Shown in pieces: positions 36,586 to 44,124 of a stretch of 64,000 nucleotides of DNA. Position 1 is the stretch's first letter; the number at the start of each line of letters is the position of its first letter. Origin of the DNA: Fervidobacterium gondwanense DSM 13020. GTDB taxonomy: Bacteria > Thermotogota > Thermotogae > Thermotogales > Fervidobacteriaceae. The stretch is taken from contig NZ_FRDJ01000002.1 in assembly GCF_900143265.1 (NCBI RefSeq), positions 170,297-234,296 on the forward strand, in the 5' to 3' direction. Under the pieces are notes generated by a model that had not been told where the DNA came from, ran no database searches, and was given only the letters and a program-made list of their open reading frames with translations. A program made the position numbers and the translations under genes.

Positions 36586-38288
36586 TGTGGCTTTGGATCT
36601 TCTTGGCTGTATTACCTTTCTTGCTTATCAAAAATGCTTTCATAATGACAATCCTTAGTCTTGTTGGAATATACTCGATAGCCTCCTTAGGATTGAACTT
36701 GATAATGGGTTATTCTGGGCAGATATCAATTGGTCATGCAGCGTTTATGAGCATTGGAGCCTATACTTCCACCCTTCTTGTTATGAACTACAATCTCCCA
36801 ATTGTCTTTGGCATCTTAATAGGTGGGATTGTTGCGTTTTTATTTGGATTACTAATCGGATTTCCTGCACTAAGACTTTCAGGTTTCTACCTTGCAATAG
36901 CTACATTGGGTTTTGTTGTTGCGGTAGAACAACTTTTCAGTTCTCTTGAACACTTAACAGGCGGTCACGCAGGTATCAGGAATATACCATTCCCATATCT
37001 TTGGAATTCGGATGTTGAGAAATATCTCTTAGTTCTCAGCTTCCTGTTTATCTCTTACATACTTCTTCAAAGACTAATAAACTCCAAGAATGGTAGAGCA
37101 TGGATGGCGATAAGAGAAAATGAAATAGCATCGGCGGTGATGGGTGTTAATGTGGCAAAGTACAAAGTTTTAGCATTCGCAATTGGTTCTATGCTTGCTG
37201 GAATTGCTGGTGCATTATACGCACATGTCATTGGTTACATTGCACCGAGTGACTTTGGAATAGCAAAGTCACTTGATTTATTAGCAATATCTGTCATAGG
37301 TGGTATGGCTTCGCTTGATGGTCCCTTCTATGGTTCGCTTGTATACACAGCTTTGCCTTTCTTGTTCAGCAGATCACACCTATCACTCTCAATCGTGTTC
37401 GGAATAATACTTATATTTGTAGTTTTATTCATGCCACTTGGTGTAAGTTTTTATATTGGGAAATTCAGAACGAAGTACCTAAACTCAATTGCTGCCTATC
37501 TTAAGAAGTCACGAAAGCCGTATGGTCAATTCTTAGACACGAAGTTTGGGAAAATTCACTATATAAAATCTGGCTCAGGTCCTAAGAATTTAGTATTAGT
37601 TCATGGTAATTTTGCATCTGCAAGATTCTTTGAACCTCTTATAGCGTTAATTCCAAAGAACGAGTACACTGTGTACGCGTTGGACCTTCCAAATTTTGGA
37701 TTCTCGGAAGAATTTGAAGGTGAGGTAAGTATCGAGAAATACGCTGATGCATTGAGTGCATTTATTGAGAAATTGGGTATCTCAAACATTATATTACTTG
37801 GACATTCACTTGGTGGAGCCGTAGCGATGGGATACGCTGTTAAAAATCCGTCTAAGTTGCAGAAACTGATATTAGTTGACCCAGCACCGGTCTACGGTAT
37901 GCCAAAGTATGATGAAAGTGCGTACAAGATTATTGAACTTTACAGAAAGAATCCAGATATGATAAAGAAGGCACTCATGATAAATGCGCCAACTTACGAA
38001 AATGAAAAGTTCTTCAAGAAGATTATGTCTGATGCTTTAAGGATGGCAAGAAAGACATTCATAGGAAATGCAAAAGCGTTAGCGAGTTATAACTATTCGG
38101 AACAGGCAAAGAATATTGAAATACCAGTAAAGGTTGTCTATGGAGACAAAGATGTAATCCTGACATTGGAATCGATGGAAATCACTGCGAAGGCTTTTAA
38201 AAATGGTGAGCTTATAGTTTTAGAAGATATAGGCCATAGCCCTGTTGTTGAAAATCCGGGCGAGATAATTAGAATAATCAAGATGTAA
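36582..38288 (+). CDS. LivM-type permease fused to an alpha/beta hydrolase
   Basis: 568-residue fusion. Residues 1-290 are a normal LivM permease (SLGLNLIMGYSGQISIGHAAF near residue 35, the ATPase loop RAWMAIRENEIASAVMGVN at 172-190, about eight or nine membrane segments). A basic linker (KFRTKYLNSIAAYLKKSRK, 294-312) leads to an alpha/beta hydrolase at about 315-568 with the oxyanion region HGNFASARFF, nucleophile Ser409 in GHSLGG, Asp524 in YGDKD and His552 in IGHS, so the triad is complete. The positive linker puts the hydrolase in the cytoplasm by the positive-inside rule. There is no stop or frameshift between the parts. AGGAGG precedes two possible ATGs (36582 and 36585). It probably cleaves the incoming substrate at the membrane. 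Confidence 0.93.
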   Translation: MMWLWIFLAVLPFLLIKNAFIMTILSLVGIYSIASLGLNLIMGYSGQISIGHAAFMSIGAYTSTLLVMNYNLPIVFGILIGGIVAFLFGLLIGFPALRLSGFYLAIATLGFVVAVEQLFSSLEHLTGGHAGIRNIPFPYLWNSDVEKYLLVLSFLFISYILLQRLINSKNGRAWMAIRENEIASAVMGVNVAKYKVLAFAIGSMLAGIAGALYAHVIGYIAPSDFGIAKSLDLLAISVIGGMASLDGPFYGSLVYTALPFLFSRSHLSLSIVFGIILIFVVLFMPLGVSFYIGKFRTKYLNSIAAYLKKSRKPYGQFLDTKFGKIHYIKSGSGPKNLVLVHGNFASARFFEPLIALIPKNEYTVYALDLPNFGFSEEFEGEVSIEKYADALSAFIEKLGISNIILLGHSLGGAVAMGYAVKNPSKLQKLILVDPAPVYGMPKYDESAYKIIELYRKNPDMIKKALMINAPTYENEKFFKKIMSDALRMARKTFIGNAKALASYNYSEQAKNIEIPVKVVYGDKDVILTLESMEITAKAFKNGELIVLEDIGHSPVVENPGEIIRIIKM

Positions 38289-38321
38289 ATAAACGAAAAC
38301 TGATATTGTTAAGTCCAAATA

Positions 38322-38342
38322 TATGAGTGGTATAATACTCAT
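38322..38342 (+). promoter_or_regulatory. promoter with inverted repeat before the small envelope-protein gene
   Basis: TATGAGTGGTATAAT (38322-38336) is identical to 29293-29307. Here the -10 is also framed by ATGAGT (38323-38328) and ACTCAT (38337-38342), a perfect 6-bp inverted repeat. Confidence 0.6.
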
Positions 38343-38373
38343 GTAGCACCAAACTTTGTTGGAGGTGAAAAGT

Positions 38374-38838
38374 ATGAAAAGGGTTCTCTTGCTATTACTC
38401 ATAGGAGTCTTGGCTGTTTCCAGTTTTTCATTTATGGGCGTTGAGGCAACTAATATTCAAGAAAACGTTTTTGGTTTGTACGCCAGATTAGACGCTGGTT
38501 TAATCACGCTGATGTATCCTTTTGGCGTCTATGACATGGAAGGCGGAGTTTCAATCTTCGAAGGTTTCAATTTCAATGATATCTTTTTTGGCTTGAATCT
38601 TGATATACCACTCGGAGGAATACATCTGCGTGGAGCCGCGTACACAACTGTAGGAGATTTTACCAATTACATGGACATCCAGAAGCTCGGCATCTATGGT
38701 CGTATTGGACTTGGACTTGACATACTTTTCATTAGGCTTGAAGGTGGAATAAGACTGTATTACTTGTTTGGAGACCCAGAGTTTGAATTTTCATTTGACC
38801 CAACACAGTATTACTTTGCGGTAGGTTTAGCATTCTGA
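38374..38838 (+). CDS. small outer-envelope beta-barrel-like protein
   Basis: 154-residue exported protein. Signal peptide MKRVLLLLLIGVLAVSSFSF is followed by alternating hydrophobic and polar stretches rich in Gly, Tyr and Phe, and the chain ends VGLAF with a C-terminal Phe, the usual end of proteins inserted in an outer membrane. Shared blocks with the protein at 40025 (ITLMYPFG / FTLMYPIG, RGAAY, LEGGIR-YY) show that the two are paralogues. I do not recognise a named family. The ATG at 38374 lies seven bases after GGAGGTG. It has its own promoter and terminator, separate from the Liv cluster. Confidence 0.7.
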   Translation: MKRVLLLLLIGVLAVSSFSFMGVEATNIQENVFGLYARLDAGLITLMYPFGVYDMEGGVSIFEGFNFNDIFFGLNLDIPLGGIHLRGAAYTTVGDFTNYMDIQKLGIYGRIGLGLDILFIRLEGGIRLYYLFGDPEFEFSFDPTQYYFAVGLAF

Positions 38839-38866
38839 CATATCTGAAAAAAGCAAATCAATAGAG

Positions 38867-38901
38867 CAGGAGGGAAAATAGATTCCCTCCTGTGTTTTTT
38901 T
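38867..38901 (+). terminator. terminator after the small envelope-protein gene
   Basis: CAGGAGGGAA (38867-38876) and TTCCCTCCTG (38883-38892) form a perfect 10-bp stem, followed by TGTTTTTTT. Confidence 0.9.
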
Positions 38902-39213
38902 ATATCAAAAATCTTTTGAAAACAAATACCCTTTGTCTCATACTTTCAAAAAAATATGAGTATTGATTCGTTAATATTAATGTAATTATATATAAATAAG
39001 AATGTGGAATTGTTCATACAACATTATGCATGGACAATTTGTCTAAATCAGTGTGAGTTACGTTTTTTAAGATAACGTTTGAAACATGTTTGTTTTTCGT
39101 ACCAAAAGGCTGATACTTATAGGGGGGTGGGATGTTCTAAATTCAACTTATCATTTCGATTTATCACTTGTTAAGTGCTGTTCTGCTCACTCCATTGAAA
39201 AGAGGTGAACTAT
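38902..39213 (+). other. A+T-rich leader region with possible promoter
   Basis: About 310 bases without a gene. A possible promoter is TTGATT (38963-38968), 17 bases, TTATAT (38986-38991), which would give a leader of about 215 bases to the gene at 39214. TTGTTCAT (39010-39017) and ATGGACAA (about 39030-39037) form an imperfect inverted repeat. I see no convincing small ORF. Confidence 0.35.
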
Positions 39214-39996
39214 TTGCGTACTGCTATTACAAAAAGAACAAGTTTTTGGTTTCTCAGTACTCTTCTTATCATTGTCTCTATGATTTATTCATGTGAGCCC
39301 AAGCCAATCCCTTCAAAAAGTAATTTGATGATTCGAATACTCATTGACGAAGAAGTGATTAAGTATTACACAGTTTCCCAAGCGAGAATAACTATTTTAA
39401 GAGAGAACGATGATTTTATTGTTGCAGATGAGTTGGTAACAGTAAGCTCAACAGAAACTCTCATTCAGATCAGGGATGTGCAACCAGCACAGTACACAGC
39501 AGCACTAAACATATCATTGACCGCAAAAGATGAGTACAGTCTGCCACCAAGCTGGAAAGGAACTAAGAACGTAACAGCAACAATCAATCCTGGAATGTCA
39601 AAGGTCTTGAATGTATACATATCAAAGGAAGATGTTGGACATAAAAGGCAACTTCACATCGAGTGGCAAAAGTGCTTAGGAGGAACAAATGAAGAGCGGG
39701 CTAGTGCTATTCAGCAAACGACAGATGGCGGTTTTGTCATCATTGGAACGACTAATTCAAATGATGGGAATGTTACTGAAAATCACGGTGATTTCGATGT
39801 ATGGATTGTCAAATTGGGTACAAGCGGAGATATTGAATGGCGAAAATGCGTCGGTGGAACTAGTCATGAAGAAGGTTCCAGTATTCAACAAACAAAAGAT
39901 GGTGGATATATTATTGCAGGAAGAACTATTTCAAAGAACGGAGATGTAAGTGGTAACAACGGTTATTATGACGTATGGGTGGTAAAGTTAAAGTGA
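39214..39996 (+). CDS. secreted protein with two propeller-type repeats
   Basis: 260-residue exported protein. The hydrophobic start (FWFLSTLLIIVSMIYSC) ends in a cysteine followed by EPKP, possibly a lipoprotein site although the residues before Cys are not ideal. Residues 30-145 are a beta-rich domain. Residues about 148-260 hold two copies of a 55-residue repeat with pattern EW-KC-GGT--E--S-IQQT-DGG--I-G-T-S--G-V--N-G--DVW-VKL. Such repeats usually come in sets that close a propeller; two copies cannot. The TTG at 39214 follows AGAGGTG. It precedes the second small envelope barrel gene by 28 bases. Confidence 0.65.
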   Translation: MRTAITKRTSFWFLSTLLIIVSMIYSCEPKPIPSKSNLMIRILIDEEVIKYYTVSQARITILRENDDFIVADELVTVSSTETLIQIRDVQPAQYTAALNISLTAKDEYSLPPSWKGTKNVTATINPGMSKVLNVYISKEDVGHKRQLHIEWQKCLGGTNEERASAIQQTTDGGFVIIGTTNSNDGNVTENHGDFDVWIVKLGTSGDIEWRKCVGGTSHEEGSSIQQTKDGGYIIAGRTISKNGDVSGNNGYYDVWVVKLK

Positions 39997-40024
39997 GAAG
40001 TTATAACAGAAGGAGGCAGTAACT

Positions 40025-40519
40025 ATGAGAAAACTTCTTTTTGCCACTAGTTTCATCTTTTTGACAACACTCTGTTTGCCGTTTTTGGGGCTGGAAATAG
40101 AACATTTTCCACCATCAAGTCCTTATTTTGAGTCACCTCCGCCAGAATACTACGTATCCGTGAGAGCCGATGTCTTAATCTTTACACTTATGTATCCTAT
40201 AGGTGATGTTGATCCAATTAGCGGAAATTTCCATCTTGCTCCAACGTTTGACATCAACTCACTTCTACTTGGATTAGGTATCAAACTTCCACTCGACCCT
40301 ATTTTCATTCGCGGAGCTGCCTATGTTAACTACGGCAAAATGATGGAATTTCCGAGCACTGGAACACTTCATGTTTTCGGAAAACTTGGTGGTGGATTTA
40401 AAGTGTTATTCCTTTGCCTTGAAGGTGGTATTCGCTGGTACTACATCTTAGAACCCTCAACGACAAACTTTTTCCTTTCTCCTGAAGAGTGGTATGTATC
40501 GCTTGGACTATGCTTTTAG
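40025..40519 (+). CDS. small outer-envelope beta-barrel-like protein (paralogue)
   Basis: 164-residue exported protein, paralogue of the product of 38374. Signal peptide MRKLLFATSFIFLTTLCLPFLG, then blocks SVRADVLIFTLMYPIGD, LGIKLPLDPIFIRGAAYVNYG and CLEGGIRWYY that match the other copy, and a C-terminal Phe (LGLCF). AAGGAGG precedes the ATG. It is 28 bases after the two-repeat protein gene and probably co-transcribed with it. Its last four bases overlap the convergent nuclease gene tail to tail. Confidence 0.7.
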   Translation: MRKLLFATSFIFLTTLCLPFLGLEIEHFPPSSPYFESPPPEYYVSVRADVLIFTLMYPIGDVDPISGNFHLAPTFDINSLLLGLGIKLPLDPIFIRGAAYVNYGKMMEFPSTGTLHVFGKLGGGFKVLFLCLEGGIRWYYILEPSTTNFFLSPEEWYVSLGLCF

Positions 40520-41700
40520 TTTTTTTGTGAAGAGAACTCTCTTAGTTTTCTTAAAATAAGCTCCGTAGCTCTGACATCATCTTCGTTGTAGATTAGTATT
40601 TCGTAAAGGATATGCTTGTCACTGGTAGCCAAATATTCCGCATAAGAGCGGACAACTATTTGACCATTAAGAGACGTTCTCCAGTTAAAGCCAAAGAATC
40701 TTGCAATACTTTTGAGAGAATAAGAGGGTACGGGTAACGCTACGTGATCTGCATAAAGTTTATAAACGTCTACAAAAGTTTCAAAGAATTTCTTGGGTAA
40801 GTTGATGTTATACTTCTTTGATAGCTTTTTAAATCTTGTTACTTCGTAATTGTGGAAATGGTACACTATTTTTCCTGTGTTTTTAATATATTCGACCGTA
40901 CTTTCGAATGCTTCTCTTTCAGAGCTTACTCCCTCCGCAAGAAATGGGATATATTTGTCGTTATCCAATATTCCAAATAGATAATCAAAATTGAAAGGTG
41001 TATAACTTTCTATATCCAGAAATATCCCGTCTCGTATCTCAGGCAGTTGCTTAAAAACTACTGGCTTTTGCTCTATAATGCTTTTAGCTTGTGCTACAAT
41101 CCTTCGTGACTTTTCTTGGCCGAAAAGCTCTTCTACAATATGATAAAGTTTTATTACATCCTTCAAGTTCGTTATGCCGTACGAACGAAGTTTTTCCAAA
41201 CTGCTCCCTTTTACTCCATGCAGGAAATTCAAACCTTCCACTTCTGCAACTTCTCTAAAACATTCTCCTGAATACTGACAAGTTCTGCACAAGTGTGTCT
41301 TTACCACTTTAAATTCCGAGTTTTCACAGAAAAATGATAGTAATGACAACATCTTAGTGACATAAGGTCGCCAATTGATAAAAACGCTATAAAACGGGCT
41401 TTCCATTATTATATTCTCTACACTTCTACCATTGCTTTCAATAACATACCCAATGAAAGCTGCCTCAAGCATATGGTATTCAGAAACTCTTTTTCCACTC
41501 TTTCTAATTTTAACAACGTACGGTTCACGCGATACAACTTCATCAACTACAGCCACCAACGTGCAGCCAAAAGCTTCCGTCTCAAAGATGTCAAAGAGTT
41601 CATTGAATTGATCTTTTTCTATTTTTCTTTCTTTTAGCTCAAATTGAGCTTTTCTTGGACAGAAGTATATTGTCTTAACATCGCTGTTTGTTATTCGCAT
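40516..41700 (-). CDS. TM0106-family RecB-like nuclease
   Basis: 394-residue protein of the TM0106-type RecB-like nuclease family. The N-terminal half is Cas4-like: Cys14 in IYFCPRKAQFEL and a later cluster CRTCQYSGECF supply four cysteines for an iron-sulphur cluster. The C-terminal half is an RNase H-like exonuclease domain with DIESYTPF, FHNYEVTRF and YNEDDVRAT carrying the acidic metal ligands. Members are linked to DNA repair; none has a well-defined substrate that I know. The ATG at 41698-41700 has only a weak GGGAG site. The gene follows the SDR gene with a 21-base gap, so it may share the structured leader of that transcript. Confidence 0.83.
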   Translation of the reverse strand: MRITNSDVKTIYFCPRKAQFELKERKIEKDQFNELFDIFETEAFGCTLVAVVDEVVSREPYVVKIRKSGKRVSEYHMLEAAFIGYVIESNGRSVENIIMESPFYSVFINWRPYVTKMLSLLSFFCENSEFKVVKTHLCRTCQYSGECFREVAEVEGLNFLHGVKGSSLEKLRSYGITNLKDVIKLYHIVEELFGQEKSRRIVAQAKSIIEQKPVVFKQLPEIRDGIFLDIESYTPFNFDYLFGILDNDKYIPFLAEGVSSEREAFESTVEYIKNTGKIVYHFHNYEVTRFKKLSKKYNINLPKKFFETFVDVYKLYADHVALPVPSYSLKSIARFFGFNWRTSLNGQIVVRSYAEYLATSDKHILYEILIYNEDDVRATELILRKLREFSSQKN

Positions 41701-41721
41701 CCGTTTTCATGCTCCCGAATA

Positions 41722-42495
41722 TCAAAAATTTTTCACCAAAAATTTTGCAATAAACTTGTCGCCAAACAGGCGTCTTACTAAATGATAACTTAGCTGATTT
41801 TCAATACCTGGAATGTACAGTGGTTTACCATACTCAAAAGCCTGAAGTGCCCCCGATACGACTTCCTGAGGTTTCATTACTCGTTTACCCGGTTTCATCT
41901 TCGCCCTTTCAAAAAACTTTGTTTCCGTCGGACCTGGAGCAACGCACAGGACATGGACATTCTTATCCTTAAGCTCCGCCCACAAGCTCATTGAAAGGCT
42001 GTAAACAAAAGCCTTTGTCGCACCGTAAACTGATAGGTGCGGGATTGGGAAGAAACCGGCAACCGATGCGATGTTTATAATACCGCCGTGTTCTTTTTTC
42101 ACCATCTTCTCAACGTAGTGACGTGCCAATTTTGTCAAAACTTTAACATTCAGTTCTACCATATTTTCGTACTCATGCTCGGAGTGACTCACAAAATCAC
42201 CGTACAAACCAAAGCCAGCATTGTTAATTAATAAGTCAATCTCAAATCTCGACGTATTATCAATCACTTGATCGGTATCCTTTGTCAAATCGGCTTGAAT
42301 AATTACAACACTCACATTCGAGATCTTATGAATTTCATCAGCCACTTCACTCAGTGCTACAGCATTTCGTCCAACTATTATTACATTAACTCCTTTCTGG
42401 GCTAACTGGATTGCAAATTCTCTACCTATGCCTGAGGAACCACCAGTTACTAAAGCCCATCTGTAATTATTCAAGTCGTATCTCTTATCAGCCAT
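41722..42495 (-). CDS. short-chain dehydrogenase/reductase (DltE/YqjQ-like)
   Basis: 257-residue SDR. The cofactor motif is TGGSSGIGREFA, with NNAGFG, and the active site is Ser ... YGATK (IASVAGFFPIPHLSVYGATKAF). The Arg in VGRNA after beta-2 favours NADPH. The C-terminal KPLYIPGIENQLSYHLVRRL is typical of the classical SDRs annotated as DltE/YqjQ-like; the substrate is unknown. I choose the ATG at 42493-42495 with GAAGAG upstream, because the longer frame would translate through the structured leader. It is followed by the nuclease gene. Confidence 0.85.
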   Translation of the reverse strand: MADKRYDLNNYRWALVTGGSSGIGREFAIQLAQKGVNVIIVGRNAVALSEVADEIHKISNVSVVIIQADLTKDTDQVIDNTSRFEIDLLINNAGFGLYGDFVSHSEHEYENMVELNVKVLTKLARHYVEKMVKKEHGGIINIASVAGFFPIPHLSVYGATKAFVYSLSMSLWAELKDKNVHVLCVAPGPTETKFFERAKMKPGKRVMKPQEVVSGALQAFEYGKPLYIPGIENQLSYHLVRRLFGDKFIAKFLVKNF

Positions 42496-42536
42496 ACTTA
42501 TCATCTCTTCAAACTGTGCGAAATAGCACAGCTTGA

Positions 42537-42601
42537 GCTGGGGTATTTTTAGCCGCCTTTTGTTGTAACTCTCCCACCCCAGCAGGCGGTTTTCGGGAGA
42601 G
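42537..42601 (-). ncRNA. structured, pseudoknot-capable leader RNA (candidate riboswitch)
   Basis: On the minus strand three helices interleave: A CTCTCCC (42601-42595) with GGGAGAG (42575-42569), B CCGCC (42589-42585) with GGCGG (42557-42553), and C GCTGGGGT (42583-42576) with ACCCCAGC (42544-42537). All are perfect, of 7, 5 and 8 bp, in the order A-B-C-A'-B'-C'. An A-rich stretch joins A' and B', as in H-type pseudoknots. It begins about ten bases after the predicted transcription start and is followed by a further hairpin (CTGTGC/GCACAG, 42515-42532) before the SDR start. I cannot match it to a known class. Confidence 0.65.
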
Positions 42602-42618
42602 CATTGCTTTCTAATTGA

Positions 42619-42624
42619 ATTATA
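42619..42624 (-). promoter_or_regulatory. -10 box of the SDR transcript
   Basis: TATAAT on the minus strand, placing the transcription start near 42612, about ten bases before the structured leader. The -35 is poor. Confidence 0.55.
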
Positions 42625-42727
42625 CACTCAATGTGATAAAATAAAAGTACCAAATAATACGTTCCACGAACCAATTCATATTTTCAAAAACAAACAGTCT
42701 ATCAAATATTAATTAGGGGTGTGGAAA

Positions 42728-44092
42728 ATGATTAAAGACATATTAAGGATTGCTATACCAGTTTCCGTAGAGAACTTAATAGCCAACACTGGAACCTTCA
42801 TCCTGACGATCTTTTTATCTCGACTCGGCGACGTTGAGGTGGCAGTTAATGGCATTGCTAATCAAGGTTCTTTTTTAGTTATCTTGTTCCTTTTTGGATT
42901 GAACACAGGAGGAGCGATTTTTGTCTCGCAGTATTGGGGGAAGAAGGATTATGCAGGGATTAAGAGAACTTCTACCTTGATGATATACTCATCTATTGTC
43001 ATAGCTACTGCTTTTTTCGCACTAACATTTTTCTTTCCATCTATATTTACGAGAATATTCACAAATGACCCGCGAGTAATAGAAACTTCTGTACTCTTTT
43101 TGAGAATAATATCTCTTTCATACTTTGGCTTAGCTTTGGAGATAGCATTCAGAACCCTACTCAGAGGTATCGAACAGGCTAAAATTCCGATGGAATCGTA
43201 TATTTTTGGAACAATATTGCAAATATTCTTAGCTTATACTCTTTTGTATGGAAAATTCGGATTTCCAAACATTGGACTACTTGGTATAGCTATAGCTACG
43301 ACTGTAGCTCGTTTTTTCATTCCACTCTACCAAATCGTACGTGCTACATTACTCAAAGTGCCTTACAGCTTCAACATATCTATCATTGAGAGGACATTCG
43401 TAAAAAAATTCTTCGAGTTTGCAACGCCAACAACACTCAATGAAATAGCATGGTCTCTTGGAATGACTGTTTACGGAATCATCTTTGGAAGAATGGGTAC
43501 CAATGTCTACTCCGCGAGAAATATACTGTCCTCTTTCGAAAATTACGTATGGACGTTCACATTTGGATTGGTCATAGGAACATCAGTCATCGTTGGCAAA
43601 CACATAGGAAAAACAGAATACGATAAAGCGCATTCATTTGGTAAGAAGATGCTCTTAATAAACGCAGTAATAGGTTTTCTTTCCGCAATTATAATAATTG
43701 TTGTGTATTACATATTACTGCCAACGTTTAAAATTGACGTTGAAACGAAGAAGATGCTTACGACAACTATGTGGGTAATGCTCTTTGGCGCTCCCGTAAA
43801 AGCTTTCAACGGTGCAGGGATTGTAGGTGTACTACGTGCTGGAGGCGATGCAAAGTTCGCATTCATTCTTGAAACAATAACACTATGGGTGATAGGCATA
43901 CCGCTTGCGTTAATCGGTGCGTTTATCTTTAAATTATCACTTCCATTCGTTTACCTTTTGACGCTTTCTGATGAAATAGCGAAAGCCATAGTTGTTTACT
44001 TTAGAATCCGTGGAAACAAATGGATAAGAAACGTGACTATGAGCACTGAAGAAATAGTCATTGCGGCTCAAAGCGAGGAGATTGCAGATTAA
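42728..44092 (+). CDS. MATE family efflux transporter
   Basis: 454-residue multidrug and toxin extrusion protein with 12 hydrophobic segments in two half-repeats. It begins ILRIAIPVSVENLIANTGTFILTIFLSRLGDVEVA, a typical MATE start, and the second half opens with FFEFATPTTLNEIAWSLGM. Family members export drugs or other organic cations against sodium or protons. The ATG at 42728 follows AGGGGTG; a GTG at 42719 overlaps that site. It is divergent from the SDR gene and followed by the fumarase genes. Confidence 0.9.
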   Translation: MIKDILRIAIPVSVENLIANTGTFILTIFLSRLGDVEVAVNGIANQGSFLVILFLFGLNTGGAIFVSQYWGKKDYAGIKRTSTLMIYSSIVIATAFFALTFFFPSIFTRIFTNDPRVIETSVLFLRIISLSYFGLALEIAFRTLLRGIEQAKIPMESYIFGTILQIFLAYTLLYGKFGFPNIGLLGIAIATTVARFFIPLYQIVRATLLKVPYSFNISIIERTFVKKFFEFATPTTLNEIAWSLGMTVYGIIFGRMGTNVYSARNILSSFENYVWTFTFGLVIGTSVIVGKHIGKTEYDKAHSFGKKMLLINAVIGFLSAIIIIVVYYILLPTFKIDVETKKMLTTTMWVMLFGAPVKAFNGAGIVGVLRAGGDAKFAFILETITLWVIGIPLALIGAFIFKLSLPFVYLLTLSDEIAKAIVVYFRIRGNKWIRNVTMSTEEIVIAAQSEEIAD

Positions 44093-44124
44093 ATATATAT
44101 CATCTCTACCGCAGGGGGGATAAA

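Noticed and set aside
39131..39139. ATG-TTC-TAA behind a G-rich stretch (mini upstream ORF)
   Set aside because: Two codons only; the G-rich run is present but nothing else supports translation or control.
42537..42601. Possible SAM-II/SAM-V riboswitch, from the A-rich GGCTAAAAA-like segment after the second helix
   Set aside because: Helix lengths, spacing and the third crossing helix do not fit the SAM-II plan as I know it. I keep it as an unassigned structured leader.
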